The notes under the pieces were generated by a model, which was not told the origin of the DNA, did not search any database, and saw only the letters and a list, made by a program, of their open reading frames with translations. A program made the position numbers and the translations under genes. Below, one piece after another: positions 1-7,529 of a stretch of DNA of 64,000 nucleotides. How positions within the stretch are numbered: position 1 is the stretch's first letter; every line of letters begins with the position of its first letter. Source of the DNA: Leucobacter sp. wl10 (GTDB taxonomy: Bacteria > Actinomycetota > Actinomycetes > Actinomycetales > Microbacteriaceae). The stretch is from the NCBI RefSeq assembly GCF_003569785.1, contig NZ_KZ983990.1, forward strand, positions 1 to 64,000, given 5' to 3'.

Positions 1-34
1 CACAGCCCGCCCTACACCCCCAAATACGAAGAGC

Positions 35-77
35 CGAAAAAGTACGCCGAGCCCGCGGCGATCGGCGTACTTTTTCG
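35..77. terminator. Terminator hairpin after panB
   Basis: A perfect 16-bp inverted repeat (35-50 with 62-77) encloses an 11-nt loop. The arms end in A5 and T5 tracts, so either strand could form a stem with a U-rich 3' side. It lies 47 bp past the panB stop and probably ends the minus-strand murB-panB operon. No gene is visible in bases 1-123. Confidence 0.7.
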
Positions 78-123
78 CCTCTCGCGGGGGTTCCGCGACC
101 GCAGCTCCAGTCGCGCGGCCCGG

Positions 124-978
124 TCAGCGCTCGCGGGAGGCGATGCGCTGCGCGGCCGCCTCGACGGCCTCGGGCGCGGCGGCGTACTGGTGCTCCGCGG
201 TGGGGAACGCGCCGCCCCGCACCTCGTCGGCGTAGGCCGTGATCGCGGCGACCGTGTCCTCGCCGATCGCGGCGTAGCGCTTCACGAACTTCGCCGGGCG
301 GCCCTCCGTGATGCCGAGCAGGTCGTGCAGCACGAGCACCTGGCCGTCGGCCGATCCGGCGCCGATGCCGATGATCGGGATCCGCAGGGCCTCCCGCAGC
401 ACCTCGGTCACCTCGGCGGGCACCGCCTCGACCACCACGCAGAACGCGCCGGCCTCCTGCACGCCGAGCGCCTCCTCGACAAGGCGCACCGCGCTCTCGA
501 CAGTGCGGCCCTGAGCGCGCAGCCCGCCGAGCGCGGTCGCGGTCTGGGGCGTGAGCCCCACGTGCGCCACGACGGGGACGCCCGCCGACACGATGGCGCG
601 GATGCGGCTGAGGCGATCCTGGTTGCCGCCCTCGAGCTTGACGGCGTCGGCGCCCGCCTCCTTCACGAAGCGCACCGCGGTCTCGACGGCCTGCGCGTCG
701 GAGACCTCGGTCGAACCGAACGGCACGTCGCACACGACGAACGCCGACTCCGTGCCCCGGCGCACGGCCTTCGCCAGCACGAGCATCTCGTCGGTGGTGA
801 CCGCCACGGTGGAGCTGTAGCCCAGCACCACCTGCGCGCCCGAGTCGCCCACGAGCACCATGTCCACGCCCGCGCGCTCGGCGGCTCGCGCGCCCGGGTA
901 GTCGTACGCGGTCACCATCACGATGGGCTCGCCCGCGGCGCGCTTCTCGTTCAGCATCGGAATCGTCATTCGTGGCAT
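124..978 (-). CDS. panB: 3-methyl-2-oxobutanoate hydroxymethyltransferase
   Basis: Cytosolic PanB, the first step of pantothenate synthesis: it transfers a hydroxymethyl group from methylene-tetrahydrofolate to ketoisovalerate, giving ketopantoate. The 284-aa product has the family length and motifs: VGDS (res 43-46) and DVPFGS (84-89) around the metal site, KLEGG (114-118), HVGLTPQ (139-145), the catalytic Glu in VVVEAVP (E184) and IGIGAG (203-208). The ATG at 978 is chosen because an AGGAGG lies 6 nt upstream, inside the end of panC. An in-frame extension upstream overlaps panC and has no PanB character. It is the last gene of a minus-strand operon and starts 2 bp after the panC stop. Confidence 0.97.
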   Translation of the reverse strand: MPRMTIPMLNEKRAAGEPIVMVTAYDYPGARAAERAGVDMVLVGDSGAQVVLGYSSTVAVTTDEMLVLAKAVRRGTESAFVVCDVPFGSTEVSDAQAVETAVRFVKEAGADAVKLEGGNQDRLSRIRAIVSAGVPVVAHVGLTPQTATALGGLRAQGRTVESAVRLVEEALGVQEAGAFCVVVEAVPAEVTEVLREALRIPIIGIGAGSADGQVLVLHDLLGITEGRPAKFVKRYAAIGEDTVAAITAYADEVRGGAFPTAEHQYAAAPEAVEAAAQRIASRER

Positions 979-979
979 C

Positions 980-1870
980 TCATACCTCCTCGTCGGGATG
1001 GACCGGTTCGGGGTCGCCTCCTGCGGCCCGCAGTACTGCGTTGTCGATGAGCCGCACCTCTCCGACCCGAGCGGCGACGGCGAGCAGCGCCGCGTCCTCG
1101 AGCCGCTCCAGGGGCGCGAGGGAGTCGGCGCGCACGAGCGCGACATACTCCGCCTCGATGCCGGCGCCCCGCAGGGTCTCCGTCGCGAGCGCCCGCAGCG
1201 CCGCGGCGTCGCGTTCGCCCGCGGCCGCGGCAGCCGCAGCTGCGTCGAGGGCCCGCGGGATCGCGAGCGCCCGCAGCCGCTCCTCCGCGCTGAGGCGCGC
1301 GTTGCGGCTGGAACGGGCCAGCCCGTCCGGGTCTCGGGACGTGGGGCAGGCCACGACGCGGGTCGGGATGCGGAGGTCGGCGACCATGCGCTGCACCACG
1401 AGCAGCTGCTGGGCGTCCTTGCGGCCGAAGTAGGCGGCGTCGGGGAGGCCCGCGAGCAGCAGCTTCGCGACGATCGTGGCGACGCCGTCGAAGTGGGATC
1501 CGCCGCGGGCGGCGCCCTCGAGCGTCTCGGTGAGCGCCCCCTCGACGTGCACGACGGTCGCGAAGCCCTCGGGGTACATCTCCGCGGCGTCGGGGGCGAA
1601 GAGGAGGTCGACCCCCGCCTCCGCGGCGATCTCGGCGTCGCGCTCGAGCTGACGGGGATAGGCGGCGAGGTCCGAGGCGTCGTCGAACTGCGCGGGGTTG
1701 ACGAAGACGGAGATCACCACAGCCTCGTTCTCGGCGCGGGCCGCGCGCACGAGAGAGAGGTGCCCCTCGTGCAGGGCGCCCATGGTCGGCACCAGGCCCA
1801 CGCGCGAGCCCGCGGCGCGGCGCTCGGCCAGCGCAGCGCGCAGTTCATCGACGGTGCGCACGATCCTCAC
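980..1870 (-). CDS. panC: Pantothenate synthetase
   Basis: PanC joins pantoate and beta-alanine through a pantoyl-adenylate, using ATP. The 296-aa protein shows the nucleotidyltransferase signature PTMGALHEGH (res 28-37, HxGH = H34/H37), FVNPAQF (56-62), FGRKDAQQ and the SSRNARLS loop that binds ATP phosphates. Its ATG overlaps the upstream DUF2520 stop by 4 bp, and its own stop sits 2 bp before panB, so the three genes should be translationally coupled. No panD (aspartate decarboxylase) is in the window. Confidence 0.97.
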   Translation of the reverse strand: MRIVRTVDELRAALAERRAAGSRVGLVPTMGALHEGHLSLVRAARAENEAVVISVFVNPAQFDDASDLAAYPRQLERDAEIAAEAGVDLLFAPDAAEMYPEGFATVVHVEGALTETLEGAARGGSHFDGVATIVAKLLLAGLPDAAYFGRKDAQQLLVVQRMVADLRIPTRVVACPTSRDPDGLARSSRNARLSAEERLRALAIPRALDAAAAAAAAGERDAAALRALATETLRGAGIEAEYVALVRADSLAPLERLEDAALLAVAARVGEVRLIDNAVLRAAGGDPEPVHPDEEV

Positions 1871-2634
1871 GGGGCCTCCCCCGCTGCGGATCCCGTTCCC
1901 TCGCTCGGATGAACCCCGCCCGAGCGACGGAGCTCGGGATCGGCGACCAGCTCCCGAGCGGCCCGGACGAGCGCGTCGAACAGCTCGAGGTCGCCAGGCG
2001 ACCGATCCGCCACGGCCGCCCGCTGCCCCGCGACCGTCGCCTCGTCGCCGCGCGTGACGGGACCCGTGAGCGCCGCGGCCGCCCCGAGCTCGCCCCAGTT
2101 GCTGAGCGCGGCCCGCGCGAGCGGCACGAGCGCCTCGCGCGGCACCCCGGCGCTCGCGGCCAGGCGCTCGGCGAAGCCCTCGACTACCACCAGGAAGTTC
2201 GAGGCCGCCGAAGCCGCCGCGTGGTACGCGGCGCGATCCTCGTCGGCCACGCGGAAGGCCTGCATGCCGAGCAGCCCGGCGAGCTCGCGCGCCGCGGCGA
2301 GCGCCTCCTCGTCCGAGCCGTCGATGGCTGCGTGCGCACCCGCGAACGAGCTCCCCGCTCCGGTCACGGCGAGCAGCGGGTGCAGGCTGAACGCCTCGTG
2401 CGGACGAAGCGGGTCGAGCCCGGTCGCGCCCGACAGGTGTCCCACGAGCCGGCCGGGCGCGACGAGCGACGCCGCCTCCGCTATCGCCGCGTCGGGCACC
2501 GCGAGCAGCACGACCTCGGCGCCGTCGCCCGTCGCCCCGCGCCCCGCGGGCGGCGGGACCTCGACGCCCGCGCCGCGCAGCGCCTCCGCGAGGGCCGTGC
2601 CCATGCGGCCGCGGCCGATGATCTGGACGCGCAT
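1867..2634 (-). CDS. Rossmann-like/DUF2520 protein, candidate ketopantoate reductase
   Basis: A 255-aa protein starting MRVQIIGRGRMG, an N-terminal NAD(P)-binding Rossmann loop, followed by LAVPDAAI, HLSGATG and FSLHPL segments and a helical C-terminal half rich in Ala. This is the two-domain Rossmann-like/DUF2520 family. The fold is related to 6-phosphogluconate dehydrogenase-type reductases such as PanE. It sits between murB (6 bp upstream) and panC (4-bp overlap). In M. tuberculosis the homologue Rv3603c also adjoins panC, from memory. Context suggests that it reduces ketopantoate to pantoate, the one step between PanB and PanC. That role is inference, because the catalytic Lys/Glu/Asn set of PanE was not aligned. 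Confidence 0.85.
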   Translation of the reverse strand: MRVQIIGRGRMGTALAEALRGAGVEVPPPAGRGATGDGAEVVLLAVPDAAIAEAASLVAPGRLVGHLSGATGLDPLRPHEAFSLHPLLAVTGAGSSFAGAHAAIDGSDEEALAAARELAGLLGMQAFRVADEDRAAYHAAASAASNFLVVVEGFAERLAASAGVPREALVPLARAALSNWGELGAAAALTGPVTRGDEATVAGQRAAVADRSPGDLELFDALVRAARELVADPELRRSGGVHPSEGTGSAAGEAP

Positions 2635-2639
2635 GCGCG

Positions 2640-3806
2640 CTACAGCTCCAAGCCGTAGAGATTGGGTTCGGGGGCGAGGATCACGCCGAACTCCTGCTGC
2701 ACCCGCTGCACGACGAAGCGCGCGAGCTCCGCCACGTCGGCCGCCGTAGCCGCTCCGCGGTTGGTGATGGCGAGCGTGTGCTTCGACGAGATCGCGGCCC
2801 CGGATCCGGGGAGGCGGAATCCGCGGGAGACGCCGGCCCGCTCGATGAGCCACGCGGCCGACAGCTTCACGGAGCGCTCGGGAGCGGTCCGCGGCACGCG
2901 CAGCGGCACCCCCGCCGCGAGCTCCTCGAGCGTGGTCACAGCGGGCGCCGGCTCGTCGGCATCGAGCGGGAAGCGGGGCGCGTCCGCGGGCAACTCGCGC
3001 GAGAAGCGCTCGGTGACGATGGGGTTCGTGAAGAAGGATCCCGCGCTCCAGGTGTCATGGTCCTCCGGATCGAGCACCATGCCCTTCGACCTGCGCAGAC
3101 GCAGCACCGACTCGCGCAGCGCCCGCAGGGGAACCCGGTCGCCGATCTCGACACCGAGCGCGCTCGCGAGCTGCACGTACCGCACCGGGGCGGAAAGCGG
3201 GTCCCTGCGCAGCAGCAGGTCGATCGAGAGCACGACGCCCTCGAGGCCGCGCTTGATCGCCGAGTCGCGGTAGCCGAGCTGCAACTCGTCGGCCGTCATG
3301 CGCCGCACCTCACCGCTCTCGCGGTCGAGGAAATCGACGGCGTGCAGCACGTCCGAGAGCTCCTGGCCGTACGCGCCGATGTTCTGCACGGGGGCGGCGC
3401 CCGTCAGGCCCGGAATGCCCGAGAGCGCCTCGATGCCCGACCAGTCGCGGTCCACGCAGGTGGCCACCAGGTGATCCCAGTCGTGCCCGGCCTGCACGCG
3501 CAGGTGCACCGCGCCGCGGCCGGCGATCCCCGGCTCCCCGTCCTCCTCGATCACGGCGATGCCCGTGTCGCGCACGAGCAGCACCGTGCCCGGGAAGCCC
3601 TCGTCGCGAACGATCGTGTTGGATCCGCCGCCCAGCAGCAGCCACGGCTCGGCCGAATTCCAGAGCTCTCTCGCGTGCCGGGCCAGGTCCTCGGCGCTGC
3701 GAGCGACGAGGACCCGCTCGGCGGGCCCGCCGACGCGCATGGTCGTCAGATCGGCGAGCGGGGTTCCGTCGCCGATCGGCTCGGGAACGATATCGGGAAG
3801 CCTCAC
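2640..3806 (-). CDS. murB: UDP-N-acetylenolpyruvoylglucosamine reductase
   Basis: MurB, the FAD/NADPH reductase that makes UDP-MurNAc for peptidoglycan in the cytosol. The 388-aa protein shows the VAO-type FAD site LLGGGSN (res 57-63), SGIPGLTGAAPVQNIGAYGQ (129-148), YRDSAIK (R180) and the active-site Ser in AGSFF (S257). Length fits the type-I actinobacterial enzyme, longer than the E. coli form. The GTG start overlaps the upstream MaoC-like gene by 4 bp (GTGA). A longer GC-rich antisense frame across it is a shadow. Confidence 0.97.
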   Translation of the reverse strand: MRLPDIVPEPIGDGTPLADLTTMRVGGPAERVLVARSAEDLARHARELWNSAEPWLLLGGGSNTIVRDEGFPGTVLLVRDTGIAVIEEDGEPGIAGRGAVHLRVQAGHDWDHLVATCVDRDWSGIEALSGIPGLTGAAPVQNIGAYGQELSDVLHAVDFLDRESGEVRRMTADELQLGYRDSAIKRGLEGVVLSIDLLLRRDPLSAPVRYVQLASALGVEIGDRVPLRALRESVLRLRRSKGMVLDPEDHDTWSAGSFFTNPIVTERFSRELPADAPRFPLDADEPAPAVTTLEELAAGVPLRVPRTAPERSVKLSAAWLIERAGVSRGFRLPGSGAAISSKHTLAITNRGAATAADVAELARFVVQRVQQEFGVILAPEPNLYGLEL

Positions 3807-4228
3807 GCGAACGCCACCGCGAGCTGCGCCTTGCCCAGCACCGTCGCCCCGTCGAAGACGACCTTCAGGTCGATGCGGGCGACGCGCAGGGCCTCGTCGA
3901 GCGCACCGACGGTGGCGGTCACGGTCACTGCCGCGCCCTCGGCCGCGTCGACCGGCACCGGTCGGGTGAAGCGGGACTGGTAGTCGATCACGCGCCCCGC
4001 GGCGCCGAGCCAGTCGGTGGCGACCGATGCGGCGGCGCCCATCGTGAGCATGCCGTGGGCGAGCACCCCCGGCAGGCCCACGGAGACGGCCACGTCGTCG
4101 CGGTAGTGGATCGGGTTGAAGTCGCCCGAGGCGCCGGCGTAGCGCACCAGGCGGTCGCGGGTGAGCAGCAGCTCGCGTTCGGAGACGGCTTGGCCGACCG
4201 ACAGCTCTTCGAAGACCGGGGCGCTCAT
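3803..4228 (-). CDS. MaoC-like (R)-hydratase subunit, HadB type
   Basis: A 141-aa single hot-dog-fold protein with the hydratase-2 signature D36-x4-H41 in SGDFNPIH and the LAHGMLTMG helix, so it carries the catalytic Asp/His pair. It overlaps the upstream HadA-like gene by 4 bp (ATGA). In mycobacteria HadA lacks these residues and pairs with HadB to make the FAS-II 3-hydroxyacyl dehydratase. The same split pair is seen here. These bacteria do not make mycolic acids, so the true substrate is open (acyl-CoA or acyl-ACP hydration/dehydration). Coupling to murB by a 4-bp overlap is typical in Micrococcales. Confidence 0.88.
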   Translation of the reverse strand: MSAPVFEELSVGQAVSERELLLTRDRLVRYAGASGDFNPIHYRDDVAVSVGLPGVLAHGMLTMGAAASVATDWLGAAGRVIDYQSRFTRPVPVDAAEGAAVTVTATVGALDEALRVARIDLKVVFDGATVLGKAQLAVAFA

Positions 4229-4686
4229 GCCTGCTCCTCCTGCGGTTCGTCCGCCCGCACGACGAGCGTCGAGACGGCGGTGACGACGTGCTCGCCCGCC
4301 GCGTCGACGATCTCGCTCGAGGCGGTGACCATCGAGTGGCCGCCGAGCCTCTTCACCGCCGCGATGGTGAGCGTGGCGGTGAGCTCGTCGCCCGCGACGA
4401 CGGGGCGGGAGTAGGTGAAGCGCTGGTCACCGTGCACGACCCGCGAGAAGTCGACGCCGGCCTCCTCGTCGGCGAGCAGCTGGGCCAGCGTGGCCTCCTG
4501 TACGACCACCGGGAACGTGGGCGGCGCCACGACGTCGGCGTAGCCGGCGGCCCGAGCGGCCTCCGGGTCGAGGTGCAGCGGGGACTCGCTGAGCACGGCG
4601 CGGGCGAACTCGCGCACCTTCTCGCGCCCGACGAGGTAGGGGGACGTCGGCGGGTACACCCGCCCCTGGATCTCTGGATTCACCAC
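4225..4686 (-). CDS. MaoC N-terminal (FAS1-like) dehydratase subunit, HadA type
   Basis: A 153-aa hot-dog protein beginning VNPEIQGRVYPP. It has the MaoC N-terminal-domain pattern (APPTFPVVVQ, then QRFTYSRPVVAGDELTATLTI) and no D-x4-H motif, as expected for the structural partner of the following HadB-like subunit. The first GTG (4686) is chosen because a TAGACT -10 box ends exactly 6 nt upstream, implying a leaderless mRNA. A second GTG follows directly. This is the first gene of the minus-strand run to panB. Confidence 0.85.
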   Translation of the reverse strand: MVNPEIQGRVYPPTSPYLVGREKVREFARAVLSESPLHLDPEAARAAGYADVVAPPTFPVVVQEATLAQLLADEEAGVDFSRVVHGDQRFTYSRPVVAGDELTATLTIAAVKRLGGHSMVTASSEIVDAAGEHVVTAVSTLVVRADEPQEEQA

Positions 4687-4692
4687 CGGGCC

Positions 4693-4698
4693 AGTCTA
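4693..4698 (-). promoter_or_regulatory. -10 box of the hadA-murB-panB operon, leaderless
   Basis: TAGACT on the minus strand, then a 6-nt spacer, then GTG at 4686. The transcription start would fall on or within 1-2 nt of the start codon. No convincing -35 box is visible. The same geometry recurs before many genes in this window. Confidence 0.6.
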
Positions 4699-4772
4699 CC
4701 GCGGGGTCCGATTTCGGGGTCCGCGACCCGAGGCGCCCCGAAAGCGGGGTCCCGCGGGGAGGTGAACGCACC

Positions 4773-4799
4773 TGTCGAACCCGGTACTCGGGTTCGACA
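4773..4799. terminator. Hairpin, probable terminator after the PadR/membrane operon
   Basis: A perfect 11-bp stem (TGTCGAACCCG with CGGGTTCGACA) and 5-nt loop in the 200-bp gap between the hadA start and the end of the minus-strand membrane gene. It has no T tract. The rest of 4700-4887 shows no gene. Confidence 0.5.
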
Positions 4800-4887
4800 T
4801 CATCCCGGATGGGGCGGAGGGGCCACGGTGGCGGGAGACCGTAGCGGCTTGACGCGATCCGGCGCGCTGCCCCGCTTTGGGTGGCCC

Positions 4888-5625
4888 TCAAGGGCGCATG
4901 AGACTGAATCCCCAGGTCATCAAGAAGATGATGACGGCGAGGAGGGGGAAGAGCCAGTCCACGAAGAGGACGAACGCCTTTCTTCCGGGCCGCCTCCTCG
5001 AGGGTTCTTGTGCCTCCAGGGGCTCGATGATCTCGTCCCCGTCGTTGCTCCGGAGCGTCGTGATGGTGCCGATCACGGACAGGACCACGAGCGCAGTCAT
5101 GGTGACCATCAGCAGCGGAAGCGGCGACAGCGCCAACCACGCCTCGGCCTCCGTCGATGGGGCGATCAGCGCCGCTATCGCGCTGGCCGCACCAGCGGAA
5201 AGGACGAGCGGGACGGGCAGCCAGCGCTGCCGGAATACAGCTCGCGGGTAGAACGGGAAGGCGAACAGCACCGTCAGCAGCACGGGAACGGACAGCAGGA
5301 GCGCTTGGGGCACCGACAGCAGTACGGGCTTACCGACGAACCAGGCGGTGCCCGCGAGCGCGAACACGAGAAACGCGAAGAGTCCCATGACGGGCAGGAA
5401 GAGCGTCTTCAACGCCCGCTGCCCCGCCTGCATCGTGGGCAGATCGAGCGAGGCCGCGTACTCGCGTGCAGGCCCGAAGGCTTCCTCGGCGCTCTGACCT
5501 GAGTCGGCGAGGAGTTCGCGCACGCTGGCTACCGCGTCGCCGATCACCGGCCCCGGAACTCGGCGCATGCGCAGTTCGACGATGAACAGGTCGATCCAGG
5601 TCTTGTCGGTCATTGTCGCGCTCAT
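4888..5625 (-). CDS. PadR-associated membrane protein with N-terminal HAAS-like domain
   Basis: A 245-aa protein. Residues 8-62 form a soluble helical region (ELRMRRVPGPVIGDAV, then a DSGQSAEEAFGPAREYA segment) like the HAAS/DUF1700-type domain found beside PadR regulators. Five or so hydrophobic segments follow (about 72-98, 102-122, 138-155, 168-190, 217-240), so it is an inner-membrane protein. Its ATG overlaps the padR stop by 4 bp, so regulator and membrane protein are co-translated. Function is unknown. The family is generally thought to be a PadR-controlled sensor or effector of membrane stress. ATG at MTDKT, four codons later, is an alternative start. Confidence 0.8.
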   Translation of the reverse strand: MSATMTDKTWIDLFIVELRMRRVPGPVIGDAVASVRELLADSGQSAEEAFGPAREYAASLDLPTMQAGQRALKTLFLPVMGLFAFLVFALAGTAWFVGKPVLLSVPQALLLSVPVLLTVLFAFPFYPRAVFRQRWLPVPLVLSAGAASAIAALIAPSTEAEAWLALSPLPLLMVTMTALVVLSVIGTITTLRSNDGDEIIEPLEAQEPSRRRPGRKAFVLFVDWLFPLLAVIIFLMTWGFSLMRP

Positions 5626-6005
5626 GGGGTGTCCGTCCTTACGGGTGTCGTACTGCTGAGGTACTCGGTGCTGGTGCTCGTGAAGCGCGACCATTCGGCG
5701 CGCACTCGTTCCAGCTCGCTGCGGCCGAGATCGGTCAAGGAGAAGTACTTCCGCCCGGGCCCCGCTTCCCCCGGCCGCCACTCGACGGCGACAAGCCCCG
5801 CCGACTCGTAGCGGGTCAGAAGCGGATACAGGGTGCCGCCCTTCACGGCGCCCATGCCGTGGGATTCCAGGTCGGCGATGATCGCGTACCCATACGACGG
5901 TCCCGGCTCCAGCGCGCGAAGAGTCAGCACGCCAAGGATCGCCCGCATCCAGTCGCTCGGCCACTCCGACGACTGCTCGCCACCACCTTCTTGTTTCACC
6001 TGCAT
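5622..6005 (-). CDS. PadR-family transcriptional regulator 1
   Basis: A 127-aa winged-helix protein. The PadR core runs from ILGVLTLRALEPGPSYGYAI (res 23-42) through GGTLYPLLTRYESAGLVAVEW (56-76) to GPGRKYFSLTDLG (82-94), followed by a short dimerisation helix. It is the first gene of a two-gene minus-strand unit with the membrane protein. A promoter and inverted repeat abut the start codon, which suggests autorepression. The ATG at 6005 fits a leaderless mRNA. Confidence 0.92.
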   Translation of the reverse strand: MQVKQEGGGEQSSEWPSDWMRAILGVLTLRALEPGPSYGYAIIADLESHGMGAVKGGTLYPLLTRYESAGLVAVEWRPGEAGPGRKYFSLTDLGRSELERVRAEWSRFTSTSTEYLSSTTPVRTDTP

Positions 6006-6008
6006 AAC

Positions 6009-6040
6009 TAGATTGTCTATCTAACTAGTTCGAAAGTCAA
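6009..6040 (-). promoter_or_regulatory. padR1 promoter with overlapping inverted repeat
   Basis: On the minus strand TTGACT (6035-6040), 17 bp, GACAAT (6012-6017), with the start codon 6 nt past the -10. An inverted repeat TAGAT-5-ATCTA (6009-6023) covers the -10 and is a likely operator for the PadR protein itself. The block is AT-rich against its surroundings. Confidence 0.6.
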
Positions 6041-6112
6041 TCTCACTATCGCCTCCGCTATTCAAGAGCCGGATCAAAGGGACGCACATTATGGGCTCCG
6101 TAGAGCGCGCCT

Positions 6113-6138
6113 CTCTCACAAGGACGAGCTTGTGAGAG
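6113..6138. terminator. Hairpin before the relaxase remnant
   Basis: CTCTCACAAG and CTTGTGAGAG form a perfect 10-bp stem with a 6-nt loop, just upstream of the relaxase-like fragment. It could be a terminator, or a remnant of the mobile element end or transfer region. Confidence 0.4.
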
Positions 6139-6141
6139 GCG

Positions 6142-6357
6142 GTGACCAGCGTCATGAAAGGCGGCGTGAGCCTGTTCCGGGGCGCTGGTGCGGCGGCGCG
6201 CCGGTATCTGGATTCCGACCGCGCCACCGCAGACGAGCACTACCTCGAAGCCGGAACCGCCCTCGCGGAGTTCGCTGTCACCGACGCCCTCGGCGAGGTG
6301 ACGAACGCGCGCATGTTCGACGCCGATGAGTACGCGAAGCGGGCGGACTTGCTATGA
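6142..6357 (+). pseudogene. MobF (TrwC-type) relaxase N-terminal remnant
   Basis: From the ATG at 6154 (or GTG at 6142) the frame reads MKGGVSLFRGAGAAARRYL, then DRATADEHYLEAGTALAEF, then stops at 6357 after 67-71 codons. This is the N-terminus of actinobacterial MobF conjugative relaxases as I know them, proteins of over 1000 aa in which this region carries the first strands before the catalytic tyrosines. No further relaxase sequence follows, because the next gene is a convergent quinone reductase. It is therefore a truncated leftover of a conjugative or mobilisable element. Confidence 0.65.
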
Positions 6358-6442
6358 ACCGGCGGACTCACCCAACCCTGACACGCGGGGATCGCCCGGA
6401 TGCGCATAGCTGCGGGTGGTCTCCACGGATGTGCGCCGAACG

Positions 6443-7435
6443 CTACACGCCGTTGAATGGATCTTGCTCGGTCGCCTCGGCCGCTACGTTGATGACGATC
6501 TTGCCCCTCACGCCTCCGGCTTCGAGATGAGCATGCGCGGCGTCTATTCTCTCGAGCGGATAGATCGTGTCCACCACGGGTCGCAGACTGCCGTCGGCAA
6601 CGGCCCGCGCGACGTCTGCGAGGAGCGCGCGATCAGGATGCCCAAAGAACAATCGCACGCGGCTCACGCCATGGAGAGACGACCAGAGGATGCTGCCGAT
6701 ACTGCGAACGATGTGGTCGATATCGAACGCGATCGTCACCATCCGCCCGCCGCGGGCGAGTCTTGAGCGGAAAGAGCTGAGATCGGTGCCACGGGTATCG
6801 AAGATCACGTCGAAGGTGTCGAGTTCGCGGGCCGGTGTGCGGTAGTCGATGATCTCATCCGCACCGAGGTCCCGCACGAATCCTGCGCTGGCGGTGTTGA
6901 CGAGCCCCGTCACATGCGCGCCGAGCATCTTGCCGACCTGCACTGCCACGCTTCCCACACCCCCGGCCGCGCCGCGGACGAGGAGCCTTTCTCCGGGTCG
7001 CAGGCGTGCTGCATCTCTGAGGGCCGCGAGCGCTGTGCTTCCCCCTGAGAGCAGCGAGACTGCTTCTGCGGCAGCGAGTCCGGCAGGGGCAGGAGCAAGC
7101 TGGTCGGCGGATACGGTGACATACTCCGCGGCCGCCCCGAGTCCGCCTCGTTCGTTGAGCGCGCCCCAGACCTGTTCTCCTACCGGGAGGTCGACGACGC
7201 CATCGCCGATCTCGACGATCTTCCCGACGAAATCGATTCCCATCCGCTGTGGGAACTTCCGGCCGGTGACTGCCTTGAGACGGCCCTGGCGCCCCATGAT
7301 CTCGCCACCGTTCACCGAGGACGCCGCAACCCTCACGAGCACCTCGCCCCGGGCAGGCGAGGGCCGGGGAACGTCAGTGACGTACAGCACATCCGGCGCT
7401 CCGTAGCTGTTGAATACTGCGGCTCGCATCGTCAT
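6443..7435 (-). CDS. NADP-dependent quinone reductase-like MDR oxidoreductase
   Basis: A 330-aa medium-chain dehydrogenase/reductase without the catalytic or structural zinc cysteines. It has an N-terminal GroES-like domain (res 8-115), the Rossmann loop GAAGGVGSVAVQ at about 152-163 and a C-terminal YPLERIDAAHAHLE segment, matching the zinc-independent QOR/enoyl-reductase branch. It would reduce quinones or enones with NADPH in the cytosol. The ATG at 7435 has GAAGGAGA 7 nt upstream. It is divergent from a TetR gene with a shared operator, so the TetR protein very likely controls it, perhaps in response to an electrophile. Confidence 0.92.
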   Translation of the reverse strand: MTMRAAVFNSYGAPDVLYVTDVPRPSPARGEVLVRVAASSVNGGEIMGRQGRLKAVTGRKFPQRMGIDFVGKIVEIGDGVVDLPVGEQVWGALNERGGLGAAAEYVTVSADQLAPAPAGLAAAEAVSLLSGGSTALAALRDAARLRPGERLLVRGAAGGVGSVAVQVGKMLGAHVTGLVNTASAGFVRDLGADEIIDYRTPARELDTFDVIFDTRGTDLSSFRSRLARGGRMVTIAFDIDHIVRSIGSILWSSLHGVSRVRLFFGHPDRALLADVARAVADGSLRPVVDTIYPLERIDAAHAHLEAGGVRGKIVINVAAEATEQDPFNGV

Positions 7436-7484
7436 CTTCGGGTCTCCTTCGCGGACGAGAGTGGCGCCAACCACGCTATCTTGA

Positions 7485-7508
7485 GAAACGGAGTCCGGTA
7501 TCCGTTTC
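7485..7508. promoter_or_regulatory. TetR operator between the quinone reductase and tetR
   Basis: Perfect 8-bp arms GAAACGGA and TCCGTTTC flank an 8-bp centre with palindromic CCGG. Outside the arms TTGA and TCAA extend the symmetry with a one-base offset. The site lies mid-way in the 94-bp divergent intergenic region and is the obvious binding site of the adjacent TetR protein. Confidence 0.75.
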
Positions 7509-7529
7509 AAGACGAAGCGAGTGACAAGA

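Noticed and set aside
979-1146. Extension of panB upstream to 1146
   Set aside because: The extra 56 codons overlap panC, have no PanB homology, and the ribosome site is placed for 978.
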